A stretch of 64,000 nucleotides of DNA from Nitzschia sp. DOCU1 (GCA_951394045.1 OX595998.1:558001-622000); one strand, 5' to 3'; shown: positions 20,346-31,336, counted from the first letter of the stretch. The notes: a model not told the origin generated them from the sequence alone. Program-made: numbers and translations.

Positions 20346-20741
20346 ATCAATCAATGACAACAACAAAAAGGAACAAACTACAAATCCAAACGAATAACCG
20401 TGTTGTTCCAGAAAACGCTCGACAAGAAAATACACCCATTGGATTCATCATCCTCATTCATACAATGCCAACGAAAATGATGCACTACATAACCATTGTC
20501 ATGACGACGACAACGACGACGATCCTACTATAGCAATAGAGACCACGACAACGAATACATCTTTTTAGGCGTCTTCTCATCCTTGACAATCTTGCGAGTA
20601 TTCTTCTACCAGATTCCCTAGTAATTGTCGTATTTTAGTCATGGTAAGCACAGTCCAGCCGGCTACTCCCAAAATCGTCAAACAATATATAATTTCTTTT
20701 ATTCCTATTGCGGCAGGATAAATCCAACGACTACTCGCACT

Positions 20742-22443
20742 CTAATCTCGTTGACGCGATACATTTGGCATGGCCAATAATCCAGAGGCGTCCACACCAT
20801 GAACATTGCCTTCTTCATCTTGACTCATGGAATAGACTGCCGTTCCTACAGCATCCGCGACACAGGCAAACATGCCTTTGGATTCCGCCATGCGAGCGCC
20901 GCCGCCACCGCTGCTGCCGTATTGACCATAGGACTCTTCGCCCGTACTTGCCGCCACGAGACCACCACCACGAGATGGCAATTCCGCGGATCCTCGCGTC
21001 GGAGGAGGCTTGGCAGGTTCAGCAGTAGTACTGCTTCCCATGAACCAATCATACCAAGATTGTTCCATGGCTGTACCCTTTTCCAATTTTGCCGTTTTCT
21101 TTTGTGCTGTGGCCTTCTTTTTGCTACTGTTACTAGCAGCTTGTGCTTGACCATATTCTTCCGCTTGCAACTTTTCTGCCAATTGTGCATCTGCCGCCAA
21201 TTGAGCTGCGGCTTCCAAATCGGCATCTGTCGCTGCTTCGTCGGCAAGTACCGGACTGACTACCTGACATGTAGGACAAAACATGAGAGTGGCATCCTTT
21301 GTGACTTGCATCCAATTTTGACAATTCAAACATTGTACAATCAAGGCTGTCCCATCTTGAATGGCCTTTTGTGTCTTTTCTTGTCCATACAACGGTGCTT
21401 GTTCACCTGCACCCAAGTCAATTGTTCTGGCACCTGATGTTGTCGTCGAATAGGAAGGAGGTGCCTTTTTAGTAGCACTACTGCTACTCTTGGCTCGAGA
21501 AGAAGACGTCACAGGTCCTCTGGTATCATATTGACCAGCGACTTTGGCAACGGCTGCACTACTGCGCTGGTCAAACGCCTTGGCCCTGGCGGCTGGATTG
21601 TTATTTTGCGATTTTTCCTTTTCGATTTGTTCCATAATTTTGCGTTGTTCTTCCAAAATAGCTTCTCGTTCGGCCGGATCCAATGCTGCCAAAATATCTT
21701 CATCAATTTCCGGAGGCGGTGGTGGTGCAAGCGGGGTAGGCATGTCCAGGAGATTTGTATCATCGGCAGGTGGGGGGAGCAAGTCTTCAAAAGAAGGCGC
21801 AGACGCTTCCGGGGGAGCTAACGAGTACGTCGGCGGTGCCATGGTTTCCATGCGAGGTGGAAGCACACTATTGTTCAGAGGGGGCGGGGGAGCAAATTGC
21901 AAAGTCGCGTCAAACGCAGGAGGAGGAGGTGTCATGAAATCCATCAAGTTAGTATCCGCAGCTGGAGGGGGTGGGGGAGGTAAAAAGTTGGTATCATAGG
22001 CCGGTGGAGGTTCATTTACTGACGAAGGAGCATCAAAGTCGCCCAATAAATCCACTGGTTCCTCCTTGGGGGGAGTGTGTTTGACCTGAGCCTGCTGAGT
22101 TTTTTCTTTGGCAGCCATGATGCGGGCCTGACAGTGCCGGTCGAGGGAATGAGAATGGCGTGAGAATAAAGTAGTCGCGTCGCCATCTCTCCTACAGAAC
22201 CACAACTATGATAACACTCACCAACAACGCCGTCTTTCCAGCTTTCACCGGCGCTTGTGCTGCCGGAGCTGGGGCAGCAGGACCAGGCACGGGGGCAGGC
22301 TTCTGTTGAGCAACCGCGGGATCAGGGCTGTTGCCAATCAGTTGCAGACGTCGTTCCAGATCTTGCACGCTGGACAGTTGAGGAGCCGGGGTGGCAAAGG
22401 CGGGGGGACTTTCCTCCTCCTGTTCTCGCTTTGCCATCATCAT
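20742..22443 (-). CDS. Proline-rich zinc-ribbon protein (two exons)
   Basis: Exon 1 is 22222-22443 and exon 2 is 20742-22127. The 94-nt intron (22128-22221) reads GTGAGTG...CTGTCAG on the coding strand and joins GKTALL to ARIMAAKEK, giving about 535 aa. A Pro/Ala-rich N-terminus has several acidic PPP...DTNLLD repeats, then DEDILAALDPAEREAILEEQRKI, a helix resembling ubiquitin-interacting or coiled-coil segments. A CLNC...CPTC zinc ribbon (VQCLNCQNWMQV...LMFCPTCQVV) recalls LSD1-type or membrane-trafficking zinc ribbons. An Ala/Gln-rich helix and a Gly/Ser tail follow. DLLGDFD- and DLLP-type acidic motifs suggest clathrin-adaptor binding, which is speculative. I do not recognise a specific orthologue. 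The first of three adjacent Met codons is used. Confidence 0.75.
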
Positions 22444-22754
22444 GGTAGCAGTTCAATACAGAGGGGAGTAAGCAAGAAATAGCTAGGGTAGATGGGAGAA
22501 ATCTCGTGAGTTGAGTTGCCCTTTCAACTTCGAACAATGGATGCCCTTCGCAAGACCGGCGGAGTGCGCCTTGTTTCGTCGTTTCTCGCTTTCTCCCGCC
22601 ATCTTCTTCGTTTTTCGCGGCCGATCCATTTGAGTCGTACGTTGGAGGGAGGCAGACGACGGTTCCCGATTCATTCTTATTGCTCGTACAAATTCTACGG
22701 AGAAATCATGTTGGCTTGTCACGATCAATTGCAGTCGTCTATTCATTCATTCTG

Positions 22755-22845
22755 TGTGAGGGAGTAGACTAGTAGGACCAATAAGGTCACTCTTAGTGGA
22801 TACCAGTTACTACGTATACCACAACTAGAGTCCACAGCATCTACA
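22755..22845 (+). repeat. 5' LTR, 91 bp
   Basis: It starts TGTGAGGGAG and ends CATCTACA, identical to the 3' LTR by direct comparison. This is very short for an LTR, so promoter and polyadenylation signals must be compact or extend into the leader. Confidence 0.95.
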
Positions 22846-22855
22846 GGTTATGAGC
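22846..22855 (+). promoter_or_regulatory. Putative primer-binding site
   Basis: GGTTATGAGC follows the 5' LTR directly. Its complement GCTCATAACC is like the anticodon arm of methionine tRNA around the CAT anticodon, which suggests priming by an internal (half-) tRNA, as known for Drosophila copia. The match to this organism's own tRNA is not checked. Confidence 0.5.
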
Positions 22856-23089
22856 AATAACAGCTAACTTTGCCACTCCAGGACAAGTTAGAAACACAAT
22901 AAAACGACGGAGAGAGACCGACAGGGGCATCGAATCGAGAGATCGAAGGACCCAAAGTCATCAAATCCGACAACAACAAGCGATCGAAATTTTGAGCCAG
23001 CACTCCCAGTAGGATTTCTACGGAGAACTACGGGAGGAGAGCCGAAATAAAAATCCCAGAATTCCGCTGTTCGAAGGAATTAAAAACAA

Positions 23090-26000
23090 ATGAACATGCC
23101 TACCCCTACGACTCCGGAGCAGAAAAAAGGGATGGAGAAAGATGAAGGAAGCATTGCCTCACGAACGCGCAGATCGAAAGCAAACGACGCGTCAGATCAA
23201 ACGTTCGAACCGTACAGGGGAACAGAAGCCGATCTCCGCTATTTCCTAGTCTCTTGCGTGGAACAGGCAATAAAGGGAAATAGTATCTATCTATGCCGAC
23301 CCACCAAAGACATGGAAAATCTACTACGAAAAACAGTCTTGAATTTATCAACTGCCCAATTGATGAAGATTGATAAGAGCATACTTTTGGAAAAGGTCAA
23401 GCCGGTAATTCGACCTATGGCAATGAGGCGAACAAAGCCCGGATCAGAAGAACCATACCAATTCATCCGGGGACTACTGAAAGAACAGGGACCTAAGGCT
23501 AATAGGCTGAAGAAAAGCCGAAAGCAGGAACAGAGTCAGTCAAGCCCGCCAGCGAGCCAGTGGAGCCCCCACTCAACTCAACAGGAAAAGAAAAATAGTG
23601 GAAAGAAACCTGGCACAGAGGATTCCCCACTGGACACAAAGAAATATGAGCAACCATCACTCCTCTTTACACTGAAGCCACAATCCGACTCATCCGAGAG
23701 CTTCAAGAGCACCCAAGTGCATGAAGAAGAGGATACCCCAAAAGCAGCAGGTGGAAATACCCATCTCATGATGGAAGAGATGAGCATGCCCGAAGCACAG
23801 CCAAACGATCAGCTCATCATCAAAAATGCTCAGGCTATGGAAACCTTCATGGAACAGGGATCAATCACGGATGACTGGATCAGACGAGGAAGCCTATCAT
23901 CAGGACAGGGTGTAGAAGAGGTCAAGGAACCACCCTCAGATGAAGAAGGAGACCAACCACCAGTACAGCAAATTGAAGCAAGGCACCTATCACAAGGATC
24001 AGCCCATGAATCGGAACGACACTTCAGCCACAACTCATCTGAGGATATGGCACAGTATTGGAACCAAATTCAAAGTACCTTGGAGCGTCTAGATCAAAAG
24101 GAGAAATTTCTAGATGATCAGATTGCACACCTCAATCAACGAGAGGAAACATTGACTATGGCCACACGTCAGGCAGAAGAGGCAATGGAACAGTTAGCAG
24201 AACAAATCAACCAAGCATCAGATATGCAAATTATACTTCACAAGGAAGTAAAAACAGTCCGAGCCATTTACAAAGACTGGGCCAATCGGCTGGGAACCCT
24301 TGAAAATATGCGAACTCGCACTGCCACTGAAATTATGGCAGCCGAAACCCCAATGATCAAAGAACAAGTGCAACTACTGCTCACAAGAGAACTGGCCAAA
24401 GCGGAGGCACAGCTCTCCAATCAGTACAAGAAGAAAATTGAAATGATGCGCTCAACAAGTATTGAGGAGTATGGACAATTTGATAACGAAATCAAGACAC
24501 TTGCTGCACGAGCACTGCAGACATTCAAGGATCAAGCAACCACACAGATTGCGACATATAATTCACAACTTTGGCAAGATATTGACAGTGCCCGAGCACA
24601 TGTTGGTGATGAAACCGTGACTATCAGGAAAGAAGTCACAGAACTCCGACAAGAAATCCAAGAAGTACACGGAAATGTCAAAAACAATCAAGTCACAGTG
24701 GACCAGGACCATAAAAGAAATCTTGAAGGAAGAATTCAGACTCTTGAAGACTTTGACTGGGAAACTTTTGTACAAGAACAAATTGCTAAGGAAATGAAAG
24801 AAGTTGACATGGACCGCTTCATGAGAGAAAATGTCCCGGAACCGCAGCTGCCAGAAGGAAATTCCCCAGAAGCGAGACAAAACACCAACATGTCCTGCCA
24901 CAGCACTCAATCAAGCGACTGTGGCTGTGGCCCGTGGAAAGCGGATATGGAAAAATGGCGAAATGGTGTTGATCTACTCCAAGGCCAGCTATCGATGAAC
25001 TGTAACGAGGTAAATCAGCGATTGGACCGCCATCTTCAGAACTATAAGAACTGGCGTACCACAATTGAAGACAACCTAAGACAGAATCCAACTACACCGC
25101 CAACCCGCCGGTTCTACCCAATTTGGAAGAACCCACCAGCAACAATGGAACCAGCGCCAGTGACACCTGACCCGGCCGCCCATGCTAGGGCCGAAAACAT
25201 TCGGCACAACCTACGGAAATATCAGAGCGCAGATGTCCCAGAAATTATTGCTGACGACAATTATGATGAACTGGCAGTAACAACATTCTACGAGTCGTTT
25301 CGCACCACTGCTACCCATTACAACATTGAGCTGGTGCCGTTGGATGATCTAGCACAAGAAGGCACCGTGGAATCTCATGCGCTCCGAGTACTTCCCAATC
25401 CTGTACGACGCAGCATCAGTGAAACGATTTACAACAAGTTACAGTCAATTATCCCACCAGAAGTAAAATCTATGCGAAGCATCATTGACTGTTATGCAAT
25501 GGAAAGAGACGGATACAAATCGCTCTATTCCATCATGCAACAAAACTGTGAAGAACTCAAAATGATTCCAAAACGTCGAGGCCCACAATGGAAACGAGAT
25601 GAAGATGGATGGCGATACCTGGGCAAGTTTAAACGCTACTTGCATGAAGAAGAACGTCGTGGAGTAACATGGACAGAATACCAAAAAGCGATCAATATTC
25701 TCCAAGGCGCCATGGATCATCCACGATATGAGACCAAGGCAACAGCATTTCTTGCAGCACTGCTCACAGCCTCGAGACAAGGTGAAGCGGATTGGGCACC
25801 CTTTGAAATGCATCGCCTGATGGGAAGTCTCGAAGAACACAATAGTAGGAACAATCCCATTGATCTTACTGAAGACACACTGAAGATCAATCGCTTTGGA
25901 AACAGCAATGGCCCACGTGGACGAACTCCAAGCCCACGACGCCCGCGACGTGAAATTCAATGTGAAATGTGCCACAATTTTGGTCACAATATTGACCAAG

Positions 26001-26281
26001 ATCCATGCAGAATCGGAGCACAGTGCTACCATTGCCTCCAATTCTTAGAATCGCAACCGGAGAAGGCAAAACAAAATGCAAAGGCATATTCCATGATGAA
26101 TCAAGCACGAACAGTCAAACAGATGGAAATGCAACTACCTCACCTGACTCATGTCGAACGAGAACACGTGGTCTACTCTTTGTCAACCGCCATGGCGAGC
26201 AACGACATCATCAAGAAGAATAAACCACCAAAGGTTGCACAACTACGAGATGACGCCAGTGTTGATGAAGATCAGGAATGA
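23090..26281 (+). CDS. Copia gag-like polyprotein (1063 aa)
   Basis: The first ATG after a 234-nt leader opens a frame ending in TGA at 26279-26281. The N-terminal part is charged, with a long coiled coil (about residues 330-560). A capsid-like helical region lies around residues 840-930 (WRYLGKFKRYLHEEERRG...YQKAINILQGAMDH). Near the C-terminus is a Cys/His cluster CEMCHNFGHNIDQDPC followed by CYHC, in the position of a gag zinc knuckle. The protein is much longer than typical copia gag (300-400 aa). The pol frame continues in the same phase after the TGA, so this may be gag alone or the first part of a readthrough fusion. Confidence 0.85.
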   Translation: MNMPTPTTPEQKKGMEKDEGSIASRTRRSKANDASDQTFEPYRGTEADLRYFLVSCVEQAIKGNSIYLCRPTKDMENLLRKTVLNLSTAQLMKIDKSILLEKVKPVIRPMAMRRTKPGSEEPYQFIRGLLKEQGPKANRLKKSRKQEQSQSSPPASQWSPHSTQQEKKNSGKKPGTEDSPLDTKKYEQPSLLFTLKPQSDSSESFKSTQVHEEEDTPKAAGGNTHLMMEEMSMPEAQPNDQLIIKNAQAMETFMEQGSITDDWIRRGSLSSGQGVEEVKEPPSDEEGDQPPVQQIEARHLSQGSAHESERHFSHNSSEDMAQYWNQIQSTLERLDQKEKFLDDQIAHLNQREETLTMATRQAEEAMEQLAEQINQASDMQIILHKEVKTVRAIYKDWANRLGTLENMRTRTATEIMAAETPMIKEQVQLLLTRELAKAEAQLSNQYKKKIEMMRSTSIEEYGQFDNEIKTLAARALQTFKDQATTQIATYNSQLWQDIDSARAHVGDETVTIRKEVTELRQEIQEVHGNVKNNQVTVDQDHKRNLEGRIQTLEDFDWETFVQEQIAKEMKEVDMDRFMRENVPEPQLPEGNSPEARQNTNMSCHSTQSSDCGCGPWKADMEKWRNGVDLLQGQLSMNCNEVNQRLDRHLQNYKNWRTTIEDNLRQNPTTPPTRRFYPIWKNPPATMEPAPVTPDPAAHARAENIRHNLRKYQSADVPEIIADDNYDELAVTTFYESFRTTATHYNIELVPLDDLAQEGTVESHALRVLPNPVRRSISETIYNKLQSIIPPEVKSMRSIIDCYAMERDGYKSLYSIMQQNCEELKMIPKRRGPQWKRDEDGWRYLGKFKRYLHEEERRGVTWTEYQKAINILQGAMDHPRYETKATAFLAALLTASRQGEADWAPFEMHRLMGSLEEHNSRNNPIDLTEDTLKINRFGNSNGPRGRTPSPRRPRREIQCEMCHNFGHNIDQDPCRIGAQCYHCLQFLESQPEKAKQNAKAYSMMNQARTVKQMEMQLPHLTHVEREHVVYSLSTAMASNDIIKKNKPPKVAQLRDDASVDEDQE

Positions 26282-26380
26282 AGCCAGGCCGGGGAGAAAC
26301 CTCTGCATTCCACCTGGCCTCAAGCACATCCCACTGGAAAGGACAACCGCCCGCCAAGACCATCAAAGCCCAAGAAAGAG

Positions 26381-29300
26381 ATGCTATATGACGACGATAA
26401 CAAGTCTGAAACCGCACCTCGTGTATATCTTGGACAAAATTCAGGATGGACATCGCACCTGGGACAGTCAGTCAGGCGCATTGAACTCAACGAGATTTGG
26501 AGGAAAATGGGATTACTGGATGTAATACAAGAATGCAAGGACGATCACAAGGGTACAGTTACAGATATCATCAGCACACGGACAGACATTCCAATTGATC
26601 CGCCACCCACAGTTGAGATTAATACGAATGCACTGATTCCAACGGATGCAATGACCACTGATATTTCACCTTCAGCATACAGAGTGAACAACCACTACTC
26701 ACGACGTATTGTTCATAAATTCTATCTCAGAAAGACCGACATGTCTCATTGCACCCGCGAAGCGGTATGGCGAGCCATACAAGGTGACACAGGCACAAAT
26801 TGCACCGCCACGAATGATCGAACAATCCTTTGGCAATTCCAAGTTCTACGACAGCCAATCCCTATCGCTACATACAACGCCGACACAGCTAATGAACAAA
26901 CATGCTACGCAACAGGCATGGGTATTATTAAGCTGATATCGGATGACAATAGCATCCTGGAATGTCGTGCACTATACTGTCCAACTGCAACTGGGACGAT
27001 ATTATCCCCACATCGTATTATGATGGACAAGAATGGCATTGAAGAATTCAACCACCGTGGCATGAAGAATGGAAGCGGCAAAATAGAATTTCGTGACAAG
27101 GAAGGTCGCTACATAGCAGGGATCACCATGACATCCAAACGTGATGGGATTTATATGGCTTCCAATCAGATCCTCATCCCAAAAGAAAATAGCACCTGTG
27201 GCATGGCAATTGAAACAGAAGAAGACGAACTCCGACTACATCACCACAAGATGTCAGAGGACACAACACCGCCACCACTCACAGAAGAATGGAATATCAA
27301 CCAAGCAACCGCACCCACTATCAGCGACGCCAAACGCCTCTCGCAAAACCTGTATAACATGGAGCTTTGGCATCAGCGAATGGGTCATGTTGGATGGCGC
27401 ACATTGCAAAAGACCCGGGAAATGGTGGATGGAATTCCAACACTACCCTTGCAAGACTCCGGTTTCCACTGTCCATACTGCGACGCATCAAAACAAACGA
27501 AAAAGTCAGGTAACAAAACGGCCAAGAGAGAAACATTTGAACCTGGCACAGCATTCCATATGGACCTTGGCTTTGTATCGGGACCATCCAATCTGGAAGA
27601 TGTGCTCCACAAGGGCTCCACCCCAAAAATGACAACCCAAAAGTCATACGATGGTCATGTAGCATATCTACTCATCGTGGATGCAGCCACCAGATACTCA
27701 TGGGTATTCCTGCTCAAGGACAAACGACCGCCACTTCGGATCATCGAAGCCTTCCTTGAAACCAATGGATGCGCCAAGCAATACCGCAAATGTCAGGAAA
27801 TCTCAACGTCACCAATTGGAACACTCGCTCGATCCCAAGAATTCAAGATTGCCTGTGCCAAATATGGATTCAAGATAAAACAGCGTCACTACGACCATGG
27901 CCTTGATCACCCGGTATTCACGGTAACCACGGATAATGGAACCGAGCTGTCCGGATCAGAAGAGTTTCGCAGTGTAGTATTTGAACAAGGATATCTCCCA
28001 CAAACAACGGCCCCAGATGGATCTAGCCAATCGGGAAAAGGCGAAAGGCCTCATCGAACCCTCAAGGAACGCACCAGATGTATGCTGTACACAGCAGGAC
28101 TCGGCACGGAATTTTGGAGCGACGCCATACTACATGCAAACTGGCTTCAAAACAGGACCTATCATTCAGCGATTGAGGACACTCCCTATCGAGCCTGGAC
28201 GGGACGAAAGCCAACATTAGATGGCCTATTAACTTTCGGCTGCAAGATTACATCAAAGAAAACAGGCAAACGCCCAAGCACCAATGACCCGCATGTCTAC
28301 GATGGAATATTTCTTGGATACCGAGCAACGATGGACAATATAGTATTTTGGAATACAAAGTCAAAACAAAAAATGACTACCAGACACTACACAGTTGATG
28401 AACTGGAATATGGACGACATCCCGAGGACCGCAGCCCCGCATCGAAATTTCTATTGGAGAAGAAAACTGGCACTGCACACGAAGAACGCAGAAGTGACAT
28501 ATTGCACGATCAAACAGTTCAACTCGACCCAGACAAAGTCCTCATTCTAGGTGACGAAACTACCGCTGCCGCAGCCACATTCCGAGTTAACAGTATCAAA
28601 CGCCCTACAACGGCAGAACTGCACCGTCAACTTCGCCTTCTGGATTTCAGCACTGACCTCTTTGGCCCAGCAATCATTGAGGAAATCCCCCTGCATACTG
28701 CACACACAACACTAGGACTTATTGTTCGCCCACACCCTGATCTCAACAACACTGTTCTATTCGAACGGTGTAAACCTGGTACCATGGCCCATAAAAACAT
28801 CAGAAGATGGCGAAGTCGACTCAAAGGTGCTCTAGTCAAGAGTGTGGGGGGATACTCCATTCAAACCCCACAGGACATTCAACGAATCTTGGCCGAACAC
28901 AGGCGAAAGAAGGCCACAACAATCGCCATTGAATTTTCTCTTCCACAGTGGAGCGGAACGAATGGTGAAGGTCTCCCTATGCTACACTTTGACCAATTGA
29001 ATGTCATTGCTCACCATCTACATGCCATTGAAACTGGGGAAGATCTCTGGAAGGACAAAACCAGATGGCCGGACATCACGGATGAAATGCTAGATTCATG
29101 TATCCAGAAAGGCATCGCAGTTCCGAAGCTCACACGGAGCAAGCTCAAGCTTCAAGAGGATTGGTTAGATTTTCAGCGCTCGGAATGGTCACAACTGGAC
29201 AAATATGAAAAACAAGGAATGTTCGGAGAACCTTGTACACGACCCCAGGGCGTCACAACGCTACCATGGGTATGGACATACTTGTACAAGCCGGACCCCA

Positions 29301-30934
29301 TCACCTTTGAACCAAAAGCTAAAGCACGTGGAACATGCAACGGTGGCCCCCGCTATGGAAAGGTTGTCACGCTTGCCGAAACATTTGCGGCTTGTCTAGA
29401 ACAACCCGCACACCGTCTTGCATGGGCACTTACCGCAGCATGCAATCACATCGCACTTGGATGTCATGTTGCCAACGCCTTTGCTGAAGCGGATGCACCA
29501 GAAGAGCCATTCTACATGGAAGTGGACGACCAATTCAATACATGGTGGACGCAACATCTGGGAAAACCACCCATCCCACAAGGCTACGTGATCCCGATAT
29601 TGAAAAATCTTCAGGGGCATCCTGAAGCCCCGCGCCTGTGGTCAAAGCACATCAATGATATCATCCAGAATAAATTGCATTTTGCATCCACGACCCACGA
29701 ACCGTGTCTCTACCACAAACGCGTAACTTCGCCCGACACCACAGCTCAAGATGATGCAGACACTCTCATATTTGTACTGCGACAGGTTGATGACTTCATG
29801 ATATCCGCCCCAACAAAGATTGCGGCAGATCAAGTTCGACAACACATTCAACAACATATGACGAACACTCTGAATGACTTGGGAGTTATCCAACGCTTCA
29901 ATGGTGTGGACATCCGTCAAACCAAGCACTACGTGAAACTGCATTGTGAATCGTATATTGACAAGATTGTCTCACATCATGGCTGGATGCAGGACAAAGC
30001 AGCAAACAACCCGATTCCAATGCGAACAGACACTGCTTACCAATCAGAACTTGAGACCACTGAAGGACCGACAGACCCCACTGAGCAAAAAGCACTGGAG
30101 GACAGCATGGGTTTTAGCTATCGACAAGCAATCGGTGAACTGATCTTTGCTCTGACCATCTGCAGACTTGATATCTCAGCTGCAGTCATCAAACTGAGTC
30201 AATACTCGGAGGCACCGGCACGATGTCACTACCAAGCAGTACGCCATGTTTTTGCATATCTTCATGCCACCAAGACAGAGGGGATTTATTACTGGAGACC
30301 GGAACCACATGATGCCCTGCCCGATGAACCACTCCCAACTCATACTACAATTGAGACGATCCTGGCGCAATTCAAACAAGCCCCAGATGCTCTTTCCCTA
30401 CTCGGGGCATCTGACTCTACTTGGGGGAACGATCGGAAACATCGCCGTTCAACAAGCGGCATTGTTTTCATGCTGGCTGGAGGTGCCATATATTACCGTA
30501 CCCGAATACAACCAACAATCGCCCTGAGTTCGACAGAAGCGGAACTAGCGGCAATGGCAGATGCTGGAAAAGCAGCATTATATTTACGCTCAATCCTGGA
30601 GGAACTCGGCATCGAGCAAACAGAGCCAACACCAATCTCAGTGGACAATCGTGGCGCAAGACAATTTACAAATGCCCAACAACCTACGAGGCGCACACGA
30701 CACATTGAGATGAAAGAACTTGTCATTCAACAATGGACTGATGAAGAACAAATCACATTTGACGAAGTCAGCACTCAATTCAACCCAAGTGACTCCCTCA
30801 GCAAAGCCCTCGGTCGCGTCAAATTCTACGAGCAAAATGATATCCTTATGGGACGACGACGACCCCAATTCACCACGACAAAAACCACGGTAAACACTCT
30901 CCACTTCAAGAATCCACGAGAATACATGATCTAG
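26381..30934 (+). CDS. Copia pol: protease-integrase-RT-RNase H (1517 aa)
   Basis: Domains in order, numbered from the ATG at 26381: protease with DTGTNC (D136); GAG-pre/integrase finger H331, H336, C364, C367; integrase core D395, D518, E555; reverse transcriptase with QVDDFM (D1137, D1138); and RNase H with ASDSTWGND, SSTEAELAA and RTRHIEMK. All catalytic residues seen are intact. The frame is open back to the gag TGA at 26279-26281, so translation could start by readthrough at 26282 or internally at 26381. A purine tract follows the stop. The element can probably still make its enzymes if the gag-pol stop is bypassed. Confidence 0.93.
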   Translation: MLYDDDNKSETAPRVYLGQNSGWTSHLGQSVRRIELNEIWRKMGLLDVIQECKDDHKGTVTDIISTRTDIPIDPPPTVEINTNALIPTDAMTTDISPSAYRVNNHYSRRIVHKFYLRKTDMSHCTREAVWRAIQGDTGTNCTATNDRTILWQFQVLRQPIPIATYNADTANEQTCYATGMGIIKLISDDNSILECRALYCPTATGTILSPHRIMMDKNGIEEFNHRGMKNGSGKIEFRDKEGRYIAGITMTSKRDGIYMASNQILIPKENSTCGMAIETEEDELRLHHHKMSEDTTPPPLTEEWNINQATAPTISDAKRLSQNLYNMELWHQRMGHVGWRTLQKTREMVDGIPTLPLQDSGFHCPYCDASKQTKKSGNKTAKRETFEPGTAFHMDLGFVSGPSNLEDVLHKGSTPKMTTQKSYDGHVAYLLIVDAATRYSWVFLLKDKRPPLRIIEAFLETNGCAKQYRKCQEISTSPIGTLARSQEFKIACAKYGFKIKQRHYDHGLDHPVFTVTTDNGTELSGSEEFRSVVFEQGYLPQTTAPDGSSQSGKGERPHRTLKERTRCMLYTAGLGTEFWSDAILHANWLQNRTYHSAIEDTPYRAWTGRKPTLDGLLTFGCKITSKKTGKRPSTNDPHVYDGIFLGYRATMDNIVFWNTKSKQKMTTRHYTVDELEYGRHPEDRSPASKFLLEKKTGTAHEERRSDILHDQTVQLDPDKVLILGDETTAAAATFRVNSIKRPTTAELHRQLRLLDFSTDLFGPAIIEEIPLHTAHTTLGLIVRPHPDLNNTVLFERCKPGTMAHKNIRRWRSRLKGALVKSVGGYSIQTPQDIQRILAEHRRKKATTIAIEFSLPQWSGTNGEGLPMLHFDQLNVIAHHLHAIETGEDLWKDKTRWPDITDEMLDSCIQKGIAVPKLTRSKLKLQEDWLDFQRSEWSQLDKYEKQGMFGEPCTRPQGVTTLPWVWTYLYKPDPITFEPKAKARGTCNGGPRYGKVVTLAETFAACLEQPAHRLAWALTAACNHIALGCHVANAFAEADAPEEPFYMEVDDQFNTWWTQHLGKPPIPQGYVIPILKNLQGHPEAPRLWSKHINDIIQNKLHFASTTHEPCLYHKRVTSPDTTAQDDADTLIFVLRQVDDFMISAPTKIAADQVRQHIQQHMTNTLNDLGVIQRFNGVDIRQTKHYVKLHCESYIDKIVSHHGWMQDKAANNPIPMRTDTAYQSELETTEGPTDPTEQKALEDSMGFSYRQAIGELIFALTICRLDISAAVIKLSQYSEAPARCHYQAVRHVFAYLHATKTEGIYYWRPEPHDALPDEPLPTHTTIETILAQFKQAPDALSLLGASDSTWGNDRKHRRSTSGIVFMLAGGAIYYRTRIQPTIALSSTEAELAAMADAGKAALYLRSILEELGIEQTEPTPISVDNRGARQFTNAQQPTRRTRHIEMKELVIQQWTDEEQITFDEVSTQFNPSDSLSKALGRVKFYEQNDILMGRRRPQFTTTKTTVNTLHFKNPREYMI

Positions 30935-30942
30935 ATTCTAGA

Positions 30943-30954
30943 AGTGTGGGGGGA
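30943..30954 (+). promoter_or_regulatory. Polypurine tract
   Basis: The G-rich run GTGTGGGGGGA abuts the 3' LTR, the usual place for the plus-strand primer of an LTR retrotransposon. Confidence 0.7.
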
Positions 30955-31045
30955 TGTGAGGGAGTAGACTAGTAGGACCAATAAGGTCACTCTTAGTGGA
31001 TACCAGTTACTACGTATACCACAACTAGAGTCCACAGCATCTACA
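30955..31045 (+). repeat. 3' LTR, 91 bp
   Basis: Identical to the 5' LTR and followed by the target duplication TTCTG. Confidence 0.95.
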
Positions 31046-31336
31046 TTCTGTGCCCGTTCAAAGCCGATGACATCGCGCACCAAAGAGTGAGTAGTCGGAG
31101 AGGTCGATTCCACAGCACGGGTGGCTAGTGCAGGCGGAACTCCCCCAGCCGAATAGTTTTGAAAGCAGGAATCCTAGCATACACAATAAAAAGGGGAACT
31201 AATCTCCCATCTTCTCGCTACAATAGGCTAGCTAGGGTTCGTGCCGTCGACACTATGCATTCCTCGTACGAATTGGGATCGTTTGGATCCTAAAAATTCG
31301 TTTGCCGCTTCGCTGTTCATACTTCATTTTCATCGT

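Larger units (their letters stand above)
22755..31045 (+). mobile_element. Complete Ty1/copia (CoDi-like) LTR retrotransposon
   Basis: The element is 8.29 kb, with 91-bp LTRs that are identical by eye (TG...CA ends) and a perfect 5-bp target duplication TTCTG (22750-22754 and 31046-31050). Inside are gag, protease, integrase, RT and RNase H in copia order. The RT motif is RQVDDFM rather than YVDD, as in the diatom CoDi clade. Identical LTRs point to a recent insertion. It landed in the space between the zinc-ribbon gene and the dioxygenase gene and interrupts no recognised CDS. The single in-frame TGA between gag and pol is the only feature that might be a defect. Confidence 0.95.

Noticed and set aside
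22516..22767. 83-codon plus-strand ORF interrupted by the copia LTR
   Set aside because: Removing the element extends it by only a few codons to a stop. It has no domain and overlaps the promoter of the minus-strand zinc-ribbon gene.
26279..26281. TGA as selenocysteine or reassigned codon
   Set aside because: Normal genes in the window end in TGA, and no SECIS-like element was apparent. Readthrough or mutation is simpler.
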